Shown piece after piece: positions 17,200 to 26,042 of a stretch of DNA of 64,000 nt (positions are counted from its first letter, which is position 1; every line of letters begins with the position of its first letter). The notes beneath the pieces are model-generated. The model ran no database searches, was not told the origin of the DNA, and saw only the letters and a list, made by a program, of their open reading frames with translations. Location: contig CAYWGH010000007.1 in the NCBI GenBank assembly GCA_964457925.1, forward strand, positions 1 to 64,000. Reading direction: 5' to 3'. This stretch comes from Coneutiohabitans sp964457925. GTDB lineage: Bacteria > Zhuqueibacterota > Zhuqueibacteria > Zhuqueibacterales > Zhuqueibacteraceae. Position numbers and translations under genes: made by a program.

Positions 17200-19011
17200 T
17201 TAGTTCTCGATCCTCACATTGCGCGGAGGCGCCGGCGGCGCATCGTAAGTTGGAGGCGGAGTGCCGCCACCGTAAACGAATTTGATGGCATCCGCAATCA
17301 CCGGACCATTCGCCCGGTTCGAAATTGTCACGGAATTGTCCCCGCCGCGATTGAACGTGAACTTGCCCAGGGAATTCCATTGACCATAATTGCCGCGTTG
17401 ATTTACAGACACCGTCTGTTCGCCGCCGCTGTGACGAATGATGTACGGAACATTCTCGCCTTCTGCCACGGCATTCGCCGAAGCGCCGATTTGGCCGTGC
17501 CATTCAAAGACTTCATATTCGCCTGAGAGTCCGATGTTTGGGCGATAAACGGCGCGCGATTCGCCGCTGCCGGCTTCGGCGCGACGATGCGTCAACAAAT
17601 TCATCCAGGGCGCGCAGCGCAACGTGTAGTGGTTGATGCCGTCGCGGCAGTCTTCGACTCTGACCCAATTGCCGATGAATTCCGTGTTGGCGCCGCCGGC
17701 AGTCGTGCTGCCGGGCGAATCATCTAAAATAATATCCGCAACGACTACGCGCGGCGAGCGCGTCAGCAACAGGCCGTCGCCGGCAATCATTTTGTCGCCG
17801 CCATAAGCAATAACGATATGGCCCTGCAACGTCACTTGTGAGAATTGTTCGCCGTTATTGACGTCCGGATCCTGGCCGCCGCGAAAACGATAGTACGGCC
17901 CGTTATAGCCGCTCAGACCGCGCAAATCCGCATCGGAAATCGTAATGTCGCTGCCGGTCACGTTTGTAATCACTGCACCATCATCGAAGAAGCGCACCCA
18001 AACGTCGCCGCGGATTTTCTGCGGCCCGCTGGTGGGATAACCGACTTTGACGGAAAACTCATCGTAATACTGATTATAATAATGCTCACCGGATTCAAGA
18101 TCTTCATATTCGAAGTACCAATCAAAACACATCGAAACGCCGAGCATGAACCGCTGATGACGGTAATAATTCTTTGACGGGCTGCTGCGCTCTTGATCGC
18201 GGCCTTCGGGATTCGAATTCATCAACGACACCACCGGCTTATGCGCGCGTTTCATCAAATTGCTGTACGTCGTAAAGAAGTAATTCGGATCGAACACGCC
18301 GCTGGTATGTTCTGAAACCATGCCATTGGCCACTTCCCAGCCCCAGCCGTGCGTCGTACCCGAATTCAACAAGATGATTTGATTGGGACCGAGGCGGCGG
18401 CGCAATTCTGCCAGCAAGTAGTCGATGCCGGCCTGCCAACGATTGATCACCCAACTGCTGCCTTTACCGGATTCATACAAATCATTCTGGCCGTTGCGGT
18501 CAAGATCAACGTCCTTAAACATATTCCAGGTCAAATGCTCTCTGCCGTAAATGCCGTCTGTTGCGACACCGTCAAATACCGAGTGATCGATGTTCATTGA
18601 CAAATAATCGACGAGAAAATCAATGTAGCGTTTGCCGTTCACCCGCGGACAAATATCTGAAAAATCCGAGAACCAGGAATCGCTGCCATAAAGTTGAATG
18701 CGGCCGCCGGTCGAAGTCGGCACGAACCAGGCGTTTTGAAAACCGTCGATCTCATTGCCCTTGTTCCAATCTTTCGCCGGTAAAAGCATGACATTGGGAT
18801 TGATGCGCTTGACCCGGCGCGCCCAATCCGGATGATTATTGCGGCTCATCACGAGATCGAATTTGGCATACCACTCATCCGGCGCACCTTCCCATTGAAA
18901 CAGCGCAGTGCGCGGATATGGATGATTGCGCGTTTGCGCGCTGCTGATTGCCGGCAACAGCAGCAAGCTCAAGACAACGGCATAGAAGAGATGCGTTTTC
19001 ACATATCGCAT
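17200..19011 (-). CDS. Secreted putative glycoside hydrolase with golvesin-like domain
   Basis: 603 residues. The ATG at 19011 has a strong GGAGGAG and begins a signal peptide (1-24, cleavage near ISSA/Q). The mature protein is highly similar along its length to the anchored paralogue at 6025-8181: GHL15-like TIM-barrel (about 29-370), calcium-type loop D169-D177 (DLDRNGQND), beta segments and golvesin-like domain (about 485-585; EYEVFEWHGQIGAS). The C-terminus ends in a proline-rich linker and PPAPPRNVRIEN, which looks like the first strand of a fibronectin type III domain cut short by a stop. It is probably a periplasmic or extracellular polysaccharide-processing or -binding protein. Confidence 0.72.
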   Translation of the reverse strand: MRYVKTHLFYAVVLSLLLLPAISSAQTRNHPYPRTALFQWEGAPDEWYAKFDLVMSRNNHPDWARRVKRINPNVMLLPAKDWNKGNEIDGFQNAWFVPTSTGGRIQLYGSDSWFSDFSDICPRVNGKRYIDFLVDYLSMNIDHSVFDGVATDGIYGREHLTWNMFKDVDLDRNGQNDLYESGKGSSWVINRWQAGIDYLLAELRRRLGPNQIILLNSGTTHGWGWEVANGMVSEHTSGVFDPNYFFTTYSNLMKRAHKPVVSLMNSNPEGRDQERSSPSKNYYRHQRFMLGVSMCFDWYFEYEDLESGEHYYNQYYDEFSVKVGYPTSGPQKIRGDVWVRFFDDGAVITNVTGSDITISDADLRGLSGYNGPYYRFRGGQDPDVNNGEQFSQVTLQGHIVIAYGGDKMIAGDGLLLTRSPRVVVADIILDDSPGSTTAGGANTEFIGNWVRVEDCRDGINHYTLRCAPWMNLLTHRRAEAGSGESRAVYRPNIGLSGEYEVFEWHGQIGASANAVAEGENVPYIIRHSGGEQTVSVNQRGNYGQWNSLGKFTFNRGGDNSVTISNRANGPVIADAIKFVYGGGTPPPTYDAPPAPPRNVRIEN

Positions 19012-19379
19012 GATCGACTCCTCCAATTTGAGTCTGATAGTAAGCTCCTTCATTCGCGATTGATGATTTCCATTTCTTTGCCGGTTTGATTTTAGTGATT
19101 AATTTTCGATCACTTCATTTCTTCCTGGGATCGCCACTAGAATCTTGACAAAGTTTGTACCAAAATATTGAAGAAACAGAATTTCATACCGGCAAAACGG
19201 CAATGATGCGTGCATGCCGTCACAGGGAAATCAAAATCTTTAAAATTTATTAACTATTATGACTCTGGAGCATACACGAGGTTCTCGTTACGATACGCGA
19301 TTTAAGCTTTTATTGTCAAAGGACAAGTTAGACATGATCTCTTGTTTACCTGTTTAAATGCAGCGATTCCGTAAAAAAT
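19012..19379. other. Intergenic region, 368 bases, likely promoter region
   Basis: AT-rich stretch between a GT4 gene and the secreted hydrolase gene. It contains a plausible sigma-70 promoter for the hydrolase gene (separate entry) and a strong ribosome-binding site at its end. Otherwise I see no gene or repeat. Confidence 0.5.
19290..19319 (-). promoter_or_regulatory. Possible sigma-70 promoter for the secreted hydrolase
   Basis: On the minus strand, a perfect TTGACA (19314-19319) is followed after 18 bases by TATCGT (19290-19295), about 280 bases before the start at 19011. The -35 is ideal and the -10 matches four of six consensus positions. Usage is inferred from sequence only. Confidence 0.4.
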
Positions 19380-20612
19380 TTAAGAGATCAGGCGTTTATA
19401 AATTTGATGAATGCGTTGATAGTGCACTTCGGGATCGAACTCCCGCTCGGCAGTTTGGCGCGCCGCGCGGCTCATCTCACGCAGCTTTGTTTCATCTCGA
19501 AGCAGCGCGTGTATCAATTCTGTCAACTGGTGATCATCTTTTGCTTCAAAGAGGCGACCATTAACACCGTCTTCGATCAACTCGGGCATGCCGCCCATGC
19601 GCGTGGCAATCACCGGCTTGCCCATGGAGAACGACTCGTAAATCACGAGCGGTGAATTATCATACCATTCACTCGGCACCACCACGAATTTTGCCCGGCC
19701 GACCAATGAAACCAATTCCTGTGCCGAACGATTTCCCATGAACACAACGTTTTTGAGATCATGCTTTGCGACAAATTGTTCAAGCGCCGGGCGTTGCGGT
19801 CCATCGCCGATTATCATCAGCTTCGAAATCGGCGCGTTGCGCACCGCTTGCAACAGCGTTAAAATGCCCTTCTCTTCGGACAAGCGGCCGTAGTAGACGA
19901 AATAGTCATCAAACTCAGGCGAGCAGGGAAAGTCGCGCATCTCGATCGTATAAAACTGATGCCAAACCCGTTGCGCATTGACGCCGCTTTGCAACAGCTT
20001 GTCACCCAGGAACCGGCTGGGCACGTGAAAGAGACGAATGACATCATAAATCTTCATCCATTTGTGCAAATAGGATTCGGCGGCAACCATTGCACTCGCC
20101 GCCAGCGAATCTTTATGGCAGCGCTCGAACAGCGCATGATAAAAATTGCCGGTTACGCATTTTTCGCAAATACGGTTCTCCCGCATGATCAGCAGCCGGT
20201 AACTCGGACATACCAGTTTGTATTGGTGGCAGGTTTGCAAAACGGGAATGCCATGCCGCTGAAACACATGCAGAATCGAAGGTGAAATTTGATGATCGAT
20301 CATGTGCAAATGCACGAGATCAGGCTTCACGCGATTGACAAGCTTTTCGGCTTTCGTCTTGGCTTCCGTGGAATACAGCATGCGGCCGAAAATCTTGGGC
20401 GCTTTCATGATTTTGTGCAGCGCGCCGTCGCCATTATACTCGATGTTGGACACGAAATGCGCCGACCAATCCGAGGGAAAATTTTCCGGATGGTGCATCG
20501 CGAAGGAAATCACTTCGTGGCCGTGACGCTCAAGAATGCGCTTCAGTTCGAAATAATAACGTTCCGCGCCGCCTTTGATGAAGTGATACTTGTCGATCAT
20601 CAAAATTTTCAT
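19380..20612 (-). CDS. Glycosyltransferase family 4 with cysteine cluster
   Basis: 410 residues from MKILMIDKYHFIKGGAE. The start overlaps the stop of the upstream GT-C gene as ATGA, implying translational coupling; the longer upstream frame is that gene's shadow. GGAE near the N-terminus is acceptor-side, and the donor side has DNSPLVIYESFSMGKP. The middle of the N-domain has a Cys cluster, CHQYKLVC...CEKC...RC, common in a subset of capsule GT4 enzymes and possibly structural or metal-binding. Donor and acceptor are unknown. Confidence 0.87.
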   Translation of the reverse strand: MKILMIDKYHFIKGGAERYYFELKRILERHGHEVISFAMHHPENFPSDWSAHFVSNIEYNGDGALHKIMKAPKIFGRMLYSTEAKTKAEKLVNRVKPDLVHLHMIDHQISPSILHVFQRHGIPVLQTCHQYKLVCPSYRLLIMRENRICEKCVTGNFYHALFERCHKDSLAASAMVAAESYLHKWMKIYDVIRLFHVPSRFLGDKLLQSGVNAQRVWHQFYTIEMRDFPCSPEFDDYFVYYGRLSEEKGILTLLQAVRNAPISKLMIIGDGPQRPALEQFVAKHDLKNVVFMGNRSAQELVSLVGRAKFVVVPSEWYDNSPLVIYESFSMGKPVIATRMGGMPELIEDGVNGRLFEAKDDHQLTELIHALLRDETKLREMSRAARQTAEREFDPEVHYQRIHQIYKRLIS

Positions 20613-22417
20613 AAGGCCGGCATGCTCACATTTGGCGGGGTGGGCTGTTCGCTGCCAGGCGAGGGAAGGGCGGGTGATGCGGTTGCTGTCGGATCCCGCA
20701 CCAGGCGATAAATCGCGGCGGAATCGGTGGCGCGTCGGAACTCCTTCACCGCAATGAGATTGAACTGCTGCTGCGCCATTTCTTTTTCGAAGGTATTGCA
20801 GGCAAGAAAATAGGCTTCCTGCGTTTGATCCGCAGTCTGCCACGCTGCGGCCGGATGGATTTGCAAATCGGTGCGATCGAGCGCTCGGAGCATAACCTGC
20901 TTGTCTTCTGCGTTCATGATTTTAACCCGCCGCGCGCGCTCGCGCAATGAAATGTGGCGCCGATCGAAGCGCGTGGTGCCCAATTCCTCTTCGGTAAATT
21001 CATAGAGTGCGGCATTGCCGGGTATTTCATAGCGCAAATAATTCATCAACTCGTGAAAATTTTGATTGGAATCGAAGGCAATGCGCACGACTTCAAACGG
21101 CTCTGTAAGAGCGGGCGTTTTACCGGTAAGCACAAAAGCGAACGGCACGATCAACAGCGCGGCGCCGCCCGCGAGCGCCGGAATTTTAACGCGCGACCGG
21201 ACGGCAAATCTTTGCCACATGAGCACAAGCGGCTGCGACAGCCGCACGATCAACACCCCCATGGCGAGCGCCAGGGCAAAGCCGGCCTCCAGAAGATAGC
21301 CGTTGTGATAATACTTTGCCGAGAGAAAACAAATCAACGAGGCGCCGGCCCACGCTATCGGCAAGCGGAGTTGCTCATCAACGATGAACAAGTAAAGGCA
21401 GCAGAACACGAACCAGTAAATCGCAAACGGTTGCAATGTCATCAAGCCGAACGCCAGGATGAACGTGAGCGGAGGCCACAGCCACTGCGCTTTATCAAAG
21501 TGGAATTTGGTTTTCGCCAGCCCGGCCAGATGATGCAAAACGCCGCCGCCAATCAGCGACAGCAATAGCGCGCCGGTGATGCCGCTGGTTAAGAGGCCGC
21601 CGTAATAAAAAAAGCGTTCCCGCAAGAATGCGATAATCGCCGCGATATTCGCGCCTTCGGCGAGCACCGAACCTGCGCTGGTCTGCGGGGAAAGCGAGAT
21701 CAGATAAAAACTCGGAAGCAATAGCACGATTGCGAACCAATTCTTGCGGAGAAACGCCAGGGTGTGTTTGCGTTGTTCGAGCAACACCGCCGCCAGAATC
21801 GCGACCATCAACACCGGAGTGGTTTGGCGGCTCATGGCCGGAGCGAGAAAGATCAACATCCCCAACAGGTGCGGCCAGCGCTGGTTTTGCAAATATGCCC
21901 AAAAGAAATAAAGCAGTGAGAGCTGGTAGAAGAATGATACCTGAATGGTCAAATGATACAAATTATACATGGTGCCATAAAATGCGGCCATCAACGCCAG
22001 GCAGCTCCAGACCGCGGTTGTTAGCCCCCAACGCTGTTCGGCCAAACGGAACAGGCAATAAACCGCAATGATGAACAACAAGCCGCCTACGACATAATAC
22101 GGCCCCGGCGTAAGGCCGAAAAAATTCCAGAGGCCTTTGACGTAAAGATAAACAAAGGGACGCCAATAAGGCCCCATGCCGGGGTACTTGTCAAACCCAT
22201 TGACGGCGGGATCCGGTGAAACGGCATGATAAAATGGCGAGGTGAATTCCTTTGCCCACAATATCACGGCAGAATCGTCGTGGCGAAAATATAATTGCGC
22301 GCCAATCAGCGGTATGCTGAGGAAAGGCAGCAGCGCCAGGGCAAGCATCACCCGGCGAGAGCTTCGCCCGGAGGACGCCTCTGGATTTTGTTTGTTATTG
22401 CGATAGTTTCGTTTCAT
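20609..22417 (-). CDS. GT-C membrane glycosyltransferase-like protein (GT39-related)
   Basis: 602 residues. The start at 22417 overlaps the upstream stop as ATGA; longer in-frame extension is low-complexity shadow sequence. There are about 11-12 hydrophobic helices. The first external loop contains RHDD (about residues 35-40), in the position of the catalytic acidic residues of GT-C enzymes that use polyprenyl-phosphate sugars. A soluble periplasmic C-terminal region of about 130 residues ends in a Pro/Ser-rich tail. It probably transfers a sugar from a lipid carrier in the periplasm. It is coupled to the Wzy-like gene and the GT4 gene around it. Confidence 0.7.
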   Translation of the reverse strand: MKRNYRNNKQNPEASSGRSSRRVMLALALLPFLSIPLIGAQLYFRHDDSAVILWAKEFTSPFYHAVSPDPAVNGFDKYPGMGPYWRPFVYLYVKGLWNFFGLTPGPYYVVGGLLFIIAVYCLFRLAEQRWGLTTAVWSCLALMAAFYGTMYNLYHLTIQVSFFYQLSLLYFFWAYLQNQRWPHLLGMLIFLAPAMSRQTTPVLMVAILAAVLLEQRKHTLAFLRKNWFAIVLLLPSFYLISLSPQTSAGSVLAEGANIAAIIAFLRERFFYYGGLLTSGITGALLLSLIGGGVLHHLAGLAKTKFHFDKAQWLWPPLTFILAFGLMTLQPFAIYWFVFCCLYLFIVDEQLRLPIAWAGASLICFLSAKYYHNGYLLEAGFALALAMGVLIVRLSQPLVLMWQRFAVRSRVKIPALAGGAALLIVPFAFVLTGKTPALTEPFEVVRIAFDSNQNFHELMNYLRYEIPGNAALYEFTEEELGTTRFDRRHISLRERARRVKIMNAEDKQVMLRALDRTDLQIHPAAAWQTADQTQEAYFLACNTFEKEMAQQQFNLIAVKEFRRATDSAAIYRLVRDPTATASPALPSPGSEQPTPPNVSMPAL

Positions 22418-23763
22418 GAAGTTGCAACGAGCGGTTGTTTCTTTTGCGCCAGCGCCATTTGTTTTTGTTTGAACAATACCACACGTTTTAAGCGGCTGAC
22501 GACAAAGAGCAGCGCCAAAACGAGCCAAAAATAAGCCTGCACAGCAAAGTTGATCCAAAAATCCGGGCCGACCCAGGAGGCGAGGCAAAAGCCGAGCATG
22601 CCGGCAAGCGCGCCGCGCGCATAGTTGGCGCTGTAGAGAACCGTTGATCGGCTTACGGCCCAAATCTCACGGAAAATTTCAAGCAAGAACCACAAAAAAC
22701 AGGCCAGTCCGATGATCCCGATTTCGGCGGCAATCAGCATATAAACATTGTGCACAAAGATCACCGAAGCATAGAAACGATCGTTGTTGTATCCCACGCC
22801 GACGATGGGATTGTTCAGAATCAAAGGAAGGGTTTCTTCAATCTGCTCGTTACGGCCCTCCATCTGGCCCTCGGCGTCATCTTGAAATAAACGATCATAA
22901 ATTTTCGGGGCAAATTTGATTGACAGCAAGCCGCCGCAGAGAAACGCCAACGCCACTAAATTGGACATGATGCGGCGAATCTTGACGCCGCGCTTGGTGA
23001 AATCGACCGCAAGCATGATGAGCAAGCCGAAGATCAGGCCGCCCCAGGAGCCGCGGTTGTAGCTCGCCAAAAGCGCAATGAAGCCGATGCCGAACGTGAA
23101 GAAGCCATAAGTCATCCATTTGCTATTACGGCTGGCCATGGCATTGATCAGATAGCGCAAAGCAAGCGGAAGAGTGAGCATCAAAAACATGCCAAAATGG
23201 TTGGCGTGAAAAAAGGTGCCTTTTGCGCGCCACCACATGTAGGATTGATATTGATCAATGACCCCGATTTTGAAAAATGGAATCTTGTATTGCAGCAGGC
23301 CGATGAAGCTTTGCACGATAATCGCGGCCATCAAGCAACCGACGAAAAACCGTATATCGCCGGGCGTTTTTACCGTGCGCAGGACGGCAAAAAACATGAT
23401 GACATCAAAGGCAAAGAGCACGAACGTGGCGCGCGCCATGTTCGGATCAATTGCCTTGATGATCGCGAGCGCGGAAAAAAACAGCATGCCGAACCACGGC
23501 CAAAGTACGCGCGGCCGGGGATGTTTGATATCGCGCGCACGCTCGATGTAGGAATAAATCAAAAGAGCCAGAAAGGCCAGATAGCTGATGGTGATGCTGG
23601 CGCCAAAGTATGCAACCAGAAATTCGATTTGAAAACCGGCCGTGACGGTTCCGAATGCCAGCAAAAAACGGCGACGATTCGGCGCGATCATGACGCCAAC
23701 GATCAATATGACGAGACTGACGATGACCACGAGAATTTTTGACTTGAAAATCAGGGGCTCCAT
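22414..23763 (-). CDS. O-antigen ligase/polymerase-like membrane protein (Wzy_C family)
   Basis: 449 residues. GTG at 23766 and ATG at 23763 are both possible; AGGAAA is upstream. About 12 hydrophobic helices, with a large periplasmic loop (about 285-340) containing NNPIVGVGYNNDRFYA and ending near VHNVYMLIAAEIG. This is the typical O-antigen ligase (Wzy_C) pattern with the conserved G-x-G-x-x-N and H-N elements. It polymerises or ligates lipid-linked units. It is the only such protein in the window. It heads a run of ATGA-coupled genes (22414, 20609, 19380). Confidence 0.85.
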   Translation of the reverse strand: MEPLIFKSKILVVIVSLVILIVGVMIAPNRRRFLLAFGTVTAGFQIEFLVAYFGASITISYLAFLALLIYSYIERARDIKHPRPRVLWPWFGMLFFSALAIIKAIDPNMARATFVLFAFDVIMFFAVLRTVKTPGDIRFFVGCLMAAIIVQSFIGLLQYKIPFFKIGVIDQYQSYMWWRAKGTFFHANHFGMFLMLTLPLALRYLINAMASRNSKWMTYGFFTFGIGFIALLASYNRGSWGGLIFGLLIMLAVDFTKRGVKIRRIMSNLVALAFLCGGLLSIKFAPKIYDRLFQDDAEGQMEGRNEQIEETLPLILNNPIVGVGYNNDRFYASVIFVHNVYMLIAAEIGIIGLACFLWFLLEIFREIWAVSRSTVLYSANYARGALAGMLGFCLASWVGPDFWINFAVQAYFWLVLALLFVVSRLKRVVLFKQKQMALAQKKQPLVATS

Positions 23764-23978
23764 CACGATTTCCTGGTTACTGCCATCAATTTAAAAGTGT
23801 CACGTTTGTGCATCATTCCTCACATGAAGCAAATTTCAATCCAAGAACGCAAAAGCTCTGATGGTAAAATCACATGCTATCAGCATTAATTTTAAAAAGA
23901 TTAGCAGGGTGACACATGTTCATCCGCCAATAAAAATGACGTTTCATCGAATAAACTGCCTTATCGTGAACGACTGTT

Positions 23979-24755
23979 TCAAGGTGAAACTTTCGCCACA
24001 GCGCAAACGGAGGTGCCAAAAGGCCTGATGATGAAGCGTCCGAGCTTTTCTTCCGTGTGGGTTAAATAGGTAAGCATGGAGTTCAGCAGACCGAAGTTGA
24101 GAGTGAGATCAGAGCTGGCAGTGGCAGCTTCTTGCTTGCCGCTGCGCAACAGCCGGCGAACAAGGGCGAGCGCCGGCAAAAACATCATATAGCGATATTC
24201 GAGACGCAACGGCTCGAAGCCCGCTGCCCGCAATTTCTGCCGCAAGCTTTTTGCCGTATAGCGGCGTTGCGTTGAGACGGCTTGATCGTGTTCGCCGCGC
24301 AGCCATTCGTAAGCGGGCAAGTTTAAAATGAGCGCGCCGCCGGGCCGCAATACCCGTTTGAATTCCCGCAAGGCATTCACTTCGTCGTCGTCGTGCAGCA
24401 AATACAAAACATCCGCGCAAATAATGCCGGTGAAACTGTTGGAGGAATAGGGCAGCTCTGTTATGGAAGCGCAGCACAGTTTATTGAACAAGTGATCGCG
24501 ATTACAAGCGAATTGCAGCCCGGCGAGCGAGAGATCAAAACCGAGGGATTTGTAGTTCAATGATTGCAGCAAGGCGAGCGTCGCACCCGTGCCGCATCCG
24601 GCATCCAAAATCAAACCGGTATTGGAAACATACCGTCGAAGAACATGCTCGAGCCAACAGCGCAGCGCGCGATACCACCAGTGCGAATTCTCTGCTTCGT
24701 ACATGATGCGATATTCCTGCGGAAGCATGAGGGTTGAGGGTAACGAAGCCGCCAT
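23979..24755 (-). CDS. SAM-dependent methyltransferase (class I)
   Basis: 258 residues. Motif I is GLILDAGCGTG (about 47-57), followed by LGFDLS and IICADVLYLLHDDDE. The N-terminus EYRIMYEAENSHWWYRALR is a known cap element of methyltransferases near glycan loci (E-x-x-HWWY-x-x-R). The substrate is probably a sugar or lipid-linked intermediate. It lies 183 bases from the aminotransferase gene and 215 bases from the Wzy-like gene, so it may be separately initiated. Confidence 0.83.
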   Translation of the reverse strand: MAASLPSTLMLPQEYRIMYEAENSHWWYRALRCWLEHVLRRYVSNTGLILDAGCGTGATLALLQSLNYKSLGFDLSLAGLQFACNRDHLFNKLCCASITELPYSSNSFTGIICADVLYLLHDDDEVNALREFKRVLRPGGALILNLPAYEWLRGEHDQAVSTQRRYTAKSLRQKLRAAGFEPLRLEYRYMMFLPALALVRRLLRSGKQEAATASSDLTLNFGLLNSMLTYLTHTEEKLGRFIIRPFGTSVCAVAKVSP

Positions 24756-24938
24756 GTAAACAACCTTTCGGGATTCCTATCGACTGCACTGTCACTTTAA
24801 TTTTTGTCGTATCGCCCCCTGCGAGTCGCTGCTCGCAAGAGCTGCCCACAAGGGGCGGAGACTACGGAATTCATGATGACCGTGCACTACGAGGTTTTCT
24901 TATATGCAGAAGCGTAGCTTAAGCGTCAAATATGAGAA

Positions 24939-26042
24939 TCATCGTTGATAAAATTCCCGGATAGTTGCCGCGACGTACTCGATTTCATCCTCCAAAATTT
25001 CAGGGTAGAGCGGCAGCGAGACGATTTCCTGTGCGGCCTTTTCAGCTTCCGGCAATGCGCCCAGCGGCATGTTCAAATCGCGGTAGGCTTCTTGACGATG
25101 CACCGGCACAGGATAGTGAATGATGGTTTGAATGCCGCGTTCGGCCAAAAAGGAACAAAGTTGATCGCGCCGGTCACAGCGAATGACGTAGAGATGAAAT
25201 ACATGTTCGCCCCACGCCACTGTCTGCGGTAATTTTATTGGCAAACCTTGCAGCAATTGATCATAACGCCGCGCCAACTCTTGCCGCCGGGCGTTCCAAT
25301 AATCAAGATAAAGTAATTTCGCCCGCAAAATGGCGGCCTGCAATTCATCCAACCGGCTGTTGAAGCCTTTGGAGGCATGATAATAGCGTTTGGTTTGTCC
25401 ATAATTGCGCAATAGCCGCAAACGTTCGGCAATCTCGGGATTATTGGTGCACACAAAACCACCATCGCCATAGGCGCCGAGATTTTTGCTCGGATAAAAA
25501 CTGAAGCAACCCGCATCGCCGCAGGTTCCGGCCTTGCTCTGCTCAAAGGTGGCGCCGTGCGCTTGGCAGGCATCTTCCACCACGCGGAGATTGTGCTGGC
25601 GAGCGATGGCAAGCAAGGGCGCGAGATTCGCCGTTTGCCCGTAAAGATGCACGGGCAGCAAAACCTTCGTCGCCGGTGTGATGGCGGCCTCGACTTGTGA
25701 CACGTCCATCGTGTATGTTGCAGGATCAATATCCACCAGCACGGGTTTGGCGTTTGCGAATGAAATCGCGGAAATCGTCGGCACCGCGGTATTCGGCACG
25801 GTGATGACTTCATCGCCCGGGCCAACACCGCAAGCAAGCAGCGCGAGATGCAACGCTTCGGTGCCGGAGCCGACGCCCACCCCATGCCGAGCGCCGAGAT
25901 ATGCGGCGAACTCTTGCTCGAACGCCTCCCCTTCCTCTCCTAAAATAAACCAGGCGCGGTTGAACACACGCGCCAGGGCTTCATCAATTTCAGTTTTCAT
26001 CGCCGCATGCTGGCGGGACATATCAAGAAAGCTGACTTTCAT
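24939..26042 (-). CDS. PLP-dependent sugar aminotransferase (DegT/DnrJ/EryC1 family)
   Basis: 367 residues, the usual family length. It makes an amino sugar from a keto-NDP-sugar. PLP-site residues are visible: SGTEALHLAL (about 59-68), D157 in VVEDACQ, and the Schiff-base Lys186 in FYPSKNLGAYGDGG. The sequence resembles FdtB/QdtB-type 3-aminotransferases, but the position of amination is not certain. The start overlaps the end of the adjacent SDR gene by 20 bases. With that SDR it probably forms the pathway to an amino-deoxy sugar. Confidence 0.9.
   Translation of the reverse strand: MKVSFLDMSRQHAAMKTEIDEALARVFNRAWFILGEEGEAFEQEFAAYLGARHGVGVGSGTEALHLALLACGVGPGDEVITVPNTAVPTISAISFANAKPVLVDIDPATYTMDVSQVEAAITPATKVLLPVHLYGQTANLAPLLAIARQHNLRVVEDACQAHGATFEQSKAGTCGDAGCFSFYPSKNLGAYGDGGFVCTNNPEIAERLRLLRNYGQTKRYYHASKGFNSRLDELQAAILRAKLLYLDYWNARRQELARRYDQLLQGLPIKLPQTVAWGEHVFHLYVIRCDRRDQLCSFLAERGIQTIIHYPVPVHRQEAYRDLNMPLGALPEAEKAAQEIVSLPLYPEILEDEIEYVAATIREFYQR

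Noticed and set aside
19380..20843. 487-codon version of the GT4 protein starting at 20843
   Set aside because: The extra 77 residues lie over the end of the upstream gene and lack GT4 features; the ATG at 20612 with ATGA overlap fits better.
20954..21568. Plus-strand open frame of 204 codons
   Set aside because: Antisense to a multi-helix GT-C gene; composition is Arg/Gln-rich as expected from reverse-complemented membrane-protein codons.
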